Assembly: GCA_035353335.1 (NCBI GenBank) | Contig: DAOPZJ010000092.1 | Coordinates: 1-5,809 of the forward strand | Length of the DNA stretch: 5,809 nucleotides | Origin: Oscillospiraceae bacterium | GTDB lineage: Bacteria; Bacillota; Clostridia; Oscillospirales; JAKOTC01 | Reading direction: 5' to 3' | Shown: piece by piece, positions 1-5,314 of the stretch | Position numbering within the stretch: the stretch's first letter is position 1 | Layout: each line of letters starts with the position of its first letter | Notes under the pieces: generated by a model | The model's input: the letters and a program-made list of their open reading frames with translations, nothing else | What the model was told of the DNA's origin: nothing | The model's database searches: none | Program-made: the position numbers and the translations under genes

Positions 1-673
1 CCATAAAGACATCCTGGTCATAAGTATTCATGTCCATAAACCAATAAGGATCATTGATATCAACAGGTTTGACAACGCCGACGACGCGGAACTTGAAGTA
101 TGCTCCCGCTTCCACCGATGAAAAGAGTTCTTCTGCCGAATACGGCATGGTGAAAAGGTATTCGCCGCCGATATCCAAGCTCATGTTTTTCATTGTGTAC
201 TCATTAACGGTTACTTCATACGCTCCGTCCACAAGTCCGGGTTTTGCTTCCCGGCCAAAGAGGATCTCAACTTTATCTTTAAAATTCTTGAGTGCAGTGA
301 TGTTGATTCGCGCAACAGCAGACTGAGCTGAATAGGGAGTCCTGACAAATGAACGCAAACCCATCTCCAGACGCGTGACGTCGCCGACTGTCGGAACCTT
401 GATCTGTTTCATGAGCGTATTTGAGATATAGTCATCATAAACAGGAAACGGCTGTGTGCTGAAATTAAAGGTTTGGCTGACCTGATAAGTCCCCGGATAT
501 TGATGGTATTCCGCCTGATAATCCTGGAGATCCAAAATCAAAACCCGCTGTAAGATCGCATTTGTATACATCGGGATGCTGCTGACAACCGTGGCGATGA
601 TGAGAAAACCGATGAATAGGCAGACAAACATCCACCGGTTATTTAAAAGTTTCCGAAACACCAAAAGAGACAA
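1..673 (-). CDS. ABC transporter permease, MacB/FtsX type (partial, N-terminal 224 residues)
   Basis: The reading frame is open without a stop from 673 to the left edge, so only the N-terminus is present. A short basic start (residues 1-14, including RKLLNNR) precedes a hydrophobic membrane segment at about residues 15-33. This is followed by SIPMYTNAIL and a long soluble stretch, as in MacB/FtsX permeases, where the first helix is followed by a large extracytoplasmic domain. The remaining helices would lie beyond the window. No ATG lies near the ribosome site; the first in-frame ATG is codon 15, inside the helix. I place the start at TTG 673, nine bases after GGAGG (683-687); ATT at 679 is a less likely alternative. 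It lies 17 bases after the membrane fusion protein gene and is surely co-transcribed with it. Inferred role: membrane subunit of an ATP-driven exporter or cell-envelope transporter of unknown substrate. Family fit is good; exact subfamily is uncertain. Confidence 0.8.
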   Translation of the reverse strand, partial: MSLLVFRKLLNNRWMFVCLFIGFLIIATVVSSIPMYTNAILQRVLILDLQDYQAEYHQYPGTYQVSQTFNFSTQPFPVYDDYISNTLMKQIKVPTVGDVTRLEMGLRSFVRTPYSAQSAVARINITALKNFKDKVEILFGREAKPGLVDGAYEVTVNEYTMKNMSLDIGGEYLFTMPYSAEELFSSVEAGAYFKFRVVGVVKPVDINDPYWFMDMNTYDQDVFM

Positions 674-682
674 ATCAATATG

Positions 683-687
683 CCTCC
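683..687 (-). promoter_or_regulatory. Ribosome binding site deciding the TTG start of the permease
   Basis: GGAGG on the minus strand sits nine bases before TTG (671-673), in the 17-base gap after the TAG stop of the upstream gene. With no ATG in reach it is the main evidence for a TTG start. Confidence 0.7.
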
Positions 688-690
688 AAT

Positions 691-1878
691 CTAACCGATT
701 ATGAGCTGATCCCCAACGGAGAGCCCGGTGAGAATTTCAGTCTGCGTAGCATTGCTGATACCTCGTGTGACTTCCACTTGAACGGGAAGCCCGTCTTTGA
801 GTAAACGGAGATAATCTTTGCCTCCGTCTGAGATGATTAAATATGTATCAACCACAAAGGTATCTGTTTTGCTTACAAGTAAAAGTGATACTGCGGCTTT
901 TTGGCCGATTAGGTTGGCATCTGCCATATTCAGGCCTTTAACAGTTAACAGATACATATATTTAACACCGTATGACTGCATTTGTTCGGGCGTAAGAGTC
1001 TCAGGCGTCTGTGTAACGGTTCCCGTATAATCAACACCGTTTAAAGTAACGGTCATTTCGGAGCCGACTTTAATATACATAGAAATATCATCAGTGCTTG
1101 AAAAATTGAGGTAGATCGATTTACTCGGTGCAATTGTAGCAAACTCTGCATTAGCTGAAATATTGGTACCGGGTTTATCGGTCGATGTCCAAATACAGAT
1201 ACCGGAAATCGGCGCATATAAAAAGCATGCGTTGTATTGAGCCTGCGCGGCCGCGATTTCCTGTTGTGCAAGCTCGTAGTTTGTCTTGAAAACGGCATAA
1301 TTGTTTTTAGCGGTTGCCAGTGCATTATCATAGGCTTGCTGGGCAATTTGTACCTTTAGCTTTTGGCCTTCCAACGTTGTGCCGTCGCTCAATTTCCCAC
1401 CGCCCTGAACGACTGTGAGATTATATTGTTCCTGATCCAGCGCAAGTTTGAGAAGAGCGACTTCACCTCCGCCCTGAGCGTTAATCTGAGCTGTATCCAT
1501 TTGAATCTTCAACGTATTTACTTCACGCTGCTTCGTTGAGAGCAGAACTTTATATTCTGAGCTCTCGGCGAGGACAGCAATTAAATCGCCTTTGCTGACC
1601 TTCTGATTAAATTCAATCGAACGGGATAAAAGTTTTCCGCCGACCGGGAAAGAGGCGGTCGCGGAATCGGCTTCAGAAGGACGGAAAATTGCTTCGCCGG
1701 TGATTTCGTTTTTAATACCTGATTTTCCGATAGTTTCGGTTATGTATTTGACCGGTGCAGCGGAGACAAGTTTCGGCGGAAGGAGTTCCTCCTCCGTGGG
1801 CAACAGAGAACAACCGCTTCCGAATGCGATGATAAGAGCGAGAACCGCAACAAAAAAAATGCCAATGTACTTTTTCAC
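691..1878 (-). CDS. Membrane fusion (periplasmic adaptor-like) lipoprotein, MacA/HlyD family
   Basis: A 395-residue adaptor subunit of an ABC exporter, predicted to be anchored outside the membrane. Residues 1-22 form a KK-plus-hydrophobic signal peptide ending at Cys23 (GSGC). This lipobox is imperfect, because Gly occupies the -3 position. Family layout is visible in order: first lipoyl half (about 78-103, GGKLLSR...VSKGDLIAVL), a coiled-coil hairpin (about 104-215, rich in Ala, Gln, Lys and Glu, broken by two GGG runs near 136 and 160), second lipoyl half (about 216-250, YAPISGICIW...GTNIS), beta-barrel (about 254-335) and membrane-proximal domain (about 340-395) ending in GLSVGDQLIIG. The start is GTG, seven bases after GGAGG at 1886-1890. 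It is the first gene of the leftward operon and is followed 17 bases later by the permease. In Gram-positives such proteins lack a TolC partner; the substrate cannot be read from sequence. Confidence 0.88.
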   Translation of the reverse strand: MKKYIGIFFVAVLALIIAFGSGCSLLPTEEELLPPKLVSAAPVKYITETIGKSGIKNEITGEAIFRPSEADSATASFPVGGKLLSRSIEFNQKVSKGDLIAVLAESSEYKVLLSTKQREVNTLKIQMDTAQINAQGGGEVALLKLALDQEQYNLTVVQGGGKLSDGTTLEGQKLKVQIAQQAYDNALATAKNNYAVFKTNYELAQQEIAAAQAQYNACFLYAPISGICIWTSTDKPGTNISANAEFATIAPSKSIYLNFSSTDDISMYIKVGSEMTVTLNGVDYTGTVTQTPETLTPEQMQSYGVKYMYLLTVKGLNMADANLIGQKAAVSLLLVSKTDTFVVDTYLIISDGGKDYLRLLKDGLPVQVEVTRGISNATQTEILTGLSVGDQLIIG

Positions 1879-1885
1879 AATATGA

Positions 1886-1890
1886 CCTCC
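1886..1890 (-). promoter_or_regulatory. Ribosome binding site for the GTG-started adaptor gene
   Basis: GGAGG on the minus strand, seven bases before GTG (1876-1878). The position fixes the start, and the KK-hydrophobic signal peptide begins directly there. Confidence 0.8.
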
Positions 1891-1931
1891 GAACGGAAAA
1901 ATAACACACGTGACCCCGCGTAACGAGAGAA

Positions 1932-1961
1932 ATTATACAGTTTTTACACGGAAGAAGTCAA
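1932..1961 (-). promoter_or_regulatory. Sigma-A promoter of the adaptor-permease operon
   Basis: On the minus strand TTGACT (1961-1956) and a perfect TATAAT (1937-1932) are separated by 18 bases. Transcription should start near 1925, leaving a leader of about 47 bases before the GTG at 1878. The match is strong (5/6 and 6/6). A near-palindrome lies directly upstream at 1965-1981. Confidence 0.8.
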
Positions 1962-1964
1962 GTA

Positions 1965-1981
1965 CCAAACTTAAAATTTGG
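1965..1981. promoter_or_regulatory. Candidate operator: 17-bp near-palindrome upstream of the efflux promoter
   Basis: CCAAACTTAAAATTTGG is symmetric about base 1973, with seven of eight pairs matching and only position 6/12 mismatched. It ends four bases upstream of the -35 box of the leftward promoter, a usual place for an activator or a repressor. There is no U-tract or coding context that would make it a terminator. No regulator gene is in the window, so the assignment is inference. Confidence 0.4.
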
Positions 1982-2018
1982 CTTTTCATCACAAAAGGGT
2001 ATTTTGATGTTTAAAAAT

Positions 2019-2046
2019 TACAATAATCCGGGAACGATTGTACAAT
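2019..2046. repeat. TACAAT / ATTGTA inverted repeats with a perfect 10-bp palindrome (possible operator)
   Basis: TACAAT (2019-2024) is followed after 12 bases by ATTGTA (2037-2042). The latter overlaps a second TACAAT (2041-2046), giving the perfect palindrome ATTGTACAAT at 2037-2046. It lies between the two divergent promoters, about 53 bases upstream of the rightward -35 box. A protein binding site is plausible. The region is AT-rich, so chance is a real alternative. Confidence 0.3.
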
Positions 2047-2098
2047 GCTATCACAAATTCTTAACAACAAAAAACGAAATGTTATATCACTGTGAATC

Positions 2099-2127
2099 TT
2101 GACTTTTCCGAGCTTTTGCTGTAGCAT
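2099..2127 (+). promoter_or_regulatory. Probable sigma-A promoter of the M28-like lipoprotein gene
   Basis: TTGACT (2099-2104), a 17-base spacer and TAGCAT (2122-2127): 5/6 and 4/6 matches at ideal spacing. The predicted start near 2134 gives a leader of about 80 bases. It also argues against the far-upstream ATG at 2133, which would coincide with the transcript start. Confidence 0.55.
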
Positions 2128-2136
2128 AAAAAATGG

Positions 2137-2154
2137 CGCCGCGAAACGGCGGCG
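2137..2154 (+). other. GC-rich hairpin at the predicted 5' end of the M28-like mRNA
   Basis: CGCCGC (2137-2142) pairs fully with GCGGCG (2149-2154) around the loop GAAACG. It sits just after the predicted transcription start. No adequate U-run follows (only TTTT at 2159-2162, after an AGAA gap), so it is more like a 5'-end stabilising stem than a terminator. Confidence 0.45.
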
Positions 2155-2213
2155 GAGAATTTTGTCATCAAATATTGTTTATTTATATAAAAATTCGGAA
2201 ATGCGGTAGACTG

Positions 2214-4379
2214 ATGATGTTTAAGAAGATTATTACATCCATATTTTTATGTATATCGTTGATAGCACCGGCGGTTTTACCGGGTTGTTCAAACGCGTAT
2301 AAATCAGTTCAAACATCACAAGAAAACGCATATGCCTCTTTAATTCAGCAGCTGCCAACGGATTTAAACTTATCGATTGTGCAAACAATGTCAGCTTATA
2401 ATGACGGAGAGCTTGGATTTTCACTCTCCGGAACCTCAAATGCATCTCAGACAGCGGATCTCATTCGTTCAAAAATGTCCCAAATCGGTCTTGAGGATGC
2501 GGTTAAAGAAGAATTTTCCTGTTCGGCATTTTCGTTTTGCTCCGCACAGCTCAGTTATCGGACAGTCGACGGAAATGTCGTGAGTTTTCGTCTTTCGGCG
2601 CTGCCGTCCGACAGCAACGGAGAGCAGCGCATGACGTTAGTCAGCGCCGGAGACGGTTCGTTGGAAGGTTATAAAAACATAACCGCTAGTGGGAAAGCGG
2701 TTTTGGCGATATTGAATGGTTATGATGCAGAAACCATAAAATACGTAATCGAAGAAGCCCGTACGCAGGGAGCGGCGGCTTTGATTGCGGCATTTTCAAG
2801 TTCAATTGATGAACAGCTGAATTCTGCCTATTACTGCGATTCCTATTCTATTACATCAACAATGCCCGTTTTAACTATGACAAATACAGATGCTCAAAAG
2901 CTGCTCAACGCTTATAACGGCGCTGTCAAAGAAGACAGTGCGCTCGTTGTGACATTAAATTCCGAATTCGGTTTTACTGACGAATCCGTCGGCTATAATA
3001 TCGTCGGAACCATCCCGGGACTTGATTCAGATTCAAAAATTATCATTACAGCCGATTATGACCGGTTTTATCACGGTTATAACGAAAACTGCTGCTCGGT
3101 CGCATTGATGCTCGGCCTTGCGCAGGCCGTGAAGAGCAGTGGATATAAGCCACAAAAGACACTGGTTTTTGTGGCCTACGGCGGCTCGGAAATAGCAAAG
3201 CGCAACTCGGGTTATTCTACTTCTTACGGCGCATTTGTTCAACTTACCCAGACGCATTCCGAATGGGCGGCAGGGAATACCGTTCACATCGATATCACTA
3301 TGCCCGCCGCCAACCACGGCTCAAGCTATCCGCTTGCGGTCAGTACCGGGTTGGAGACTTTTGTAGGTAATGCAGTAACGGGTTTGACCGGGCCGTTTAT
3401 AAACGGCATTAAAATCAATAATAACGTCAAAGGCGGTGAAAGCGGTTTTATATTCGAATCGGCGGGTATTCCTACGATCGGACTGGATCTCGACGCAAGT
3501 GAATTTGCAATGAAATACCGCCATACCAATCTCGATAATTCCAACCGTTACAATGCCGCGGCTTTCCGGTTCAGTTATCAGCTTTATACAAAACTGCTGC
3601 TTGCTTTTGATCAGACTGCCGTAACGCCGTATAATTTCCTGCCGTTTTTTACGAATCTGAATTCGGGTCTTGACACTAAGTCATTATCCGCTTTTGATAT
3701 AGATATTGCCGAGATAAAGGACTCGGCTTATACGGCAACGATTCAAGCCCAGATTTTAAATTATTACATCCGGCATATCAATGATGCGTATGAAGATGCC
3801 GTCGCGGCGGGAGAATATAACAAAGCGGCACGGATTTATTCAGCCGCTTCCCAACTTAACACACCGTTAAGAGATTTATTTGCGCGTATTAATTCGGTAT
3901 TTACCGTATTGAACAGCCAAAACCGCAAGCAGTGTTCTTATGAAATTCCGACGGATTATTCAATAAAACTCGGGACCGCTCTTTTACAATTCCGGCAAGG
4001 GAAAATAGCGGCTTGCATCGAGACTTGCCAGTCGATCGGAGAATTAAAATATACCTTCCTTTTTGACGCTTCCGTATGTAATTCTGTTGCTGCTGCAGTC
4101 AATAACGGAAGCGTGAAAAATCTGTATTGGGCGGACGGTAAAATATATCCGCTTCCCGACATCTATGACACCTTACGGGACCTTTACCTGAAACGAAACG
4201 CAAGTTTTGCCGCTACTGATTTCGTTGAAGAACTCGATTCACTTCAAAATTATTGCAATTTCCAAACCGAGAATTTGGTTTCGGCATTCGAATCGCGCTC
4301 TGTCTCCTGCCGCCTGTTTGCCGGAGAAGCAAAAAAACTGATTGACTCTTGTGAAAAATTTGAGGGATATTTTGAATAA
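2214..4379 (+). CDS. Exported lipoprotein with PA domain and degenerate M28 peptidase domain
   Basis: A 721-residue protein counted from ATG 2214 (or ATG 2217). This start puts KK, a hydrophobic core and the lipobox LPGC (Cys25) in place; the ATG at 2133 would add 27 non-signal residues. The ribosome site is weak. Residues about 60-110 match the N-terminal M28 segment (SGTSNASQTADLIRSKM). A PA domain spans about 150-240 and an M28 domain about 258-470 (NIVGTIPG, AYGGSEI, FESAGIPTIGL). Aligned to Aeromonas aminopeptidase from memory, the zinc and catalytic positions H, D, E(base), E, D, H read D281, E291, S325, E326, D360, H437. The general base and first histidine are therefore missing, and classical aminopeptidase activity is doubtful. 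Residues about 470-721 are mostly helical, unrecognised, with a weakly TPR-like stretch (586-611) and many cysteines. It is divergent from the exporter operon; a binding or sensing role is possible but unproven. Confidence 0.82.
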   Translation: MMFKKIITSIFLCISLIAPAVLPGCSNAYKSVQTSQENAYASLIQQLPTDLNLSIVQTMSAYNDGELGFSLSGTSNASQTADLIRSKMSQIGLEDAVKEEFSCSAFSFCSAQLSYRTVDGNVVSFRLSALPSDSNGEQRMTLVSAGDGSLEGYKNITASGKAVLAILNGYDAETIKYVIEEARTQGAAALIAAFSSSIDEQLNSAYYCDSYSITSTMPVLTMTNTDAQKLLNAYNGAVKEDSALVVTLNSEFGFTDESVGYNIVGTIPGLDSDSKIIITADYDRFYHGYNENCCSVALMLGLAQAVKSSGYKPQKTLVFVAYGGSEIAKRNSGYSTSYGAFVQLTQTHSEWAAGNTVHIDITMPAANHGSSYPLAVSTGLETFVGNAVTGLTGPFINGIKINNNVKGGESGFIFESAGIPTIGLDLDASEFAMKYRHTNLDNSNRYNAAAFRFSYQLYTKLLLAFDQTAVTPYNFLPFFTNLNSGLDTKSLSAFDIDIAEIKDSAYTATIQAQILNYYIRHINDAYEDAVAAGEYNKAARIYSAASQLNTPLRDLFARINSVFTVLNSQNRKQCSYEIPTDYSIKLGTALLQFRQGKIAACIETCQSIGELKYTFLFDASVCNSVAAAVNNGSVKNLYWADGKIYPLPDIYDTLRDLYLKRNASFAATDFVEELDSLQNYCNFQTENLVSAFESRSVSCRLFAGEAKKLIDSCEKFEGYFE

Positions 4380-4396
4380 ATCTTGATTTTAAAGGG

Positions 4397-4425
4397 TTGA
4401 CAATATTTCTTCGCAGTGATATAAT
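4397..4425 (+). promoter_or_regulatory. Consensus sigma-A promoter with extended -10, driving yceD-rpmF
   Basis: TTGACA (4397-4402), a 17-base spacer and TATAAT (4420-4425) match the consensus exactly. TG at 4417-4418 adds an extended -10. The predicted start near 4432 leaves a leader under 30 bases before the GTG at 4459. The -35 lies only 17 bases after the stop of the preceding gene, with no terminator between. Confidence 0.92.
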
Positions 4426-4446
4426 TATTCACGCTTTTGCGTTCTT

Positions 4447-4451
4447 GGAGG
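4447..4451 (+). promoter_or_regulatory. Ribosome binding site deciding the GTG start of the DUF177 gene
   Basis: GGAGG (4447-4451, followed by GG) lies seven bases before GTG 4459-4461. No ATG is suitably placed. Confidence 0.8.
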
Positions 4452-4458
4452 GGTTTCC

Positions 4459-4947
4459 GTGTTTATAGACATCTCTGATTTGATTGATGATCCGGGCGCG
4501 AAAGCAACACGCGAGGGAATCTGTGACTTTGCTGAGTGGCAGAGCGGGATGACACCGATTATCCGACATCCTGTCTCGGTGAAGGCGACCGCTTATAATG
4601 ACAGCGGCGATATAATGCTTGAGCTCTCTGTTGATTTTATCCTGACCCTTGAATGCGACCGCTGTACCGAGGATTTTGAACTGCCTCGCTCGGAGTCGTT
4701 CCTCCACAAACTTAATGATTCCGAATCGGAACTCGGAGACCTCATTAAGCCCGACATCAACGGCCGCCTTGAACTCGATCCCATCGTCTGGGACGACATG
4801 ATGTTCTGCGTGCCGCAGCGTCGTCTTTGCCGGGAGGGCTGCAAGGGACTGTGCGTCAACTGCGGAGGCAATCTCAATAACGGACCCTGCGGATGCAATA
4901 ACCCGAAACCCGTGTTGTTTGAAGATGAGGATATTTCGGGCGACTGA
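4459..4947 (+). CDS. yceD: YceD/YlbN family protein (DUF177), 23S rRNA accumulation factor
   Basis: 162 residues, normal for DUF177. Characteristic motifs are ECDRC (Cys66, Cys69) in the middle and the C-terminal signature LCREGCKGLCVNCGGNLN...CGC (Cys124, 128, 132, 135, 144, 146), typical of the Gram-positive branch and suggestive of metal binding. The N-terminus is beta-rich and begins MFIDISDLI at GTG 4459. DUF177 proteins are encoded next to rpmF across bacteria and have been linked to accumulation of 23S rRNA in plants and E. coli; the molecular mechanism is not settled. It is the first gene of the operon under the consensus promoter and lies 28 bases before rpmF. The cysteine set looks complete and nothing suggests truncation. 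B. subtilis calls its homologue ylbN. Confidence 0.93.
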   Translation: MFIDISDLIDDPGAKATREGICDFAEWQSGMTPIIRHPVSVKATAYNDSGDIMLELSVDFILTLECDRCTEDFELPRSESFLHKLNDSESELGDLIKPDINGRLELDPIVWDDMMFCVPQRRLCREGCKGLCVNCGGNLNNGPCGCNNPKPVLFEDEDISGD

Positions 4948-4975
4948 TTTCATAATGTTTTAGGAGGAAATAACA

Positions 4976-5167
4976 ATGGCTGTACCTAAGAGGAGAGTTT
5001 CGAGCACGCGCAGAGACAAGCGCCGCTCTAATGTTTGGAAGCTCGACGCACCCACGCTGGTCAAATGCCCTCACTGCAAAGAGCTCACCGTTCCGCATAA
5101 AGTGTGCGGAAGCTGCGGTTATTACGGCGATAAAGAGGTCGTATCAAAGGAAGAGGAAAAGAAGTAA
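4976..5167 (+). CDS. rpmF: 50S ribosomal protein L32 (bL32), zinc-ribbon form
   Basis: 63 residues, within the usual L32 length. It opens with the family signature MAVPKRRVSSTRRDKRR and carries a four-cysteine zinc ribbon, CPHC (Cys31, Cys34) and CGSC (Cys44, Cys47), so it is the zinc-binding (C+) type rather than the cysteine-free one. The acidic-basic tail ends in EEEKK. GGAGG at 4963-4967 is eight bases before the ATG. It is co-transcribed with the DUF177 gene and followed 19 bases after its stop by an intrinsic terminator. The classical partner plsX does not follow. Confidence 0.98.
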   Translation: MAVPKRRVSSTRRDKRRSNVWKLDAPTLVKCPHCKELTVPHKVCGSCGYYGDKEVVSKEEEKK

Positions 5168-5186
5168 TCACTGAAGCGACTGCTAC

Positions 5187-5216
5187 AAGGGGAGGGGCAA
5201 AATCCTCTCCTTTTTT
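5187..5216 (+). terminator. Intrinsic terminator of the yceD-rpmF operon
   Basis: A 9-bp stem, AAGGGGAGG (5187-5195) with CCTCTCCTT (5204-5212) including one G-U pair, closes an 8-base loop. The run of six T (5211-5216) follows, its first two bases lying in the stem. It is well placed 19 bases after the rpmF stop. Confidence 0.9.
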
Positions 5217-5314
5217 GCGTAAAAACGATTTCTTTGATTAAAAATACAAAAATTTGTTCAGAAGTCTAATCTTCCGATTAAACTTCCCGCTGTGTTTTTT
5301 TGGATGGAAAACGA

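Larger units (their letters stand above)
1879..2213. other. Divergent intergenic control region without genes
   Basis: About 335 bases between the leftward adaptor gene and the rightward M28-like gene. It is AT-rich relative to its flanks and has no credible coding frame. It holds a promoter for each direction (1932-1961 minus, 2099-2127 plus), a near-palindrome (1965-1981), an imperfect CATC...GATG inverted repeat (about 1987-2009), TACAAT/ATTGTA repeats (2019-2046) and a GC-rich hairpin (2137-2154). No riboswitch or small RNA gene was recognised. Confidence 0.75.

Noticed and set aside
54..326. 90-codon plus-strand open frame
   Set aside because: It lies antisense to the permease frame, which runs unbroken to the edge and has family features.
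1987..2009. CATC...AAAA / TTTTGATG inverted repeat
   Set aside because: It needs a two-base bulge in an AT-rich stretch; too weak to list as a separate site.
2137..2162. GC hairpin read as an intrinsic terminator
   Set aside because: The T-run is only four bases and offset from the stem, and the hairpin lies between a promoter and its gene.
2133..2213. 27-codon upstream extension of the M28-like gene from ATG 2133
   Set aside because: It would precede the lipoprotein signal peptide, overlaps the GC hairpin and coincides with the predicted transcription start; no ribosome site precedes it.
4429..4953. 174-codon minus-strand open frame antisense to the DUF177 gene
   Set aside because: It mirrors a confidently identified gene, resembles no protein family, and the plus-strand frame has a promoter, ribosome site and cysteine motifs.
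5234..5282. Possible promoter for the DUF512 gene (TTGATT at 5234, TCTAAT at 5265, TTGTTC at 5254)
   Set aside because: No pair of boxes has acceptable spacing: TTGATT to TCTAAT is 25 bases, and TTGTTC has only a poor -10 partner.
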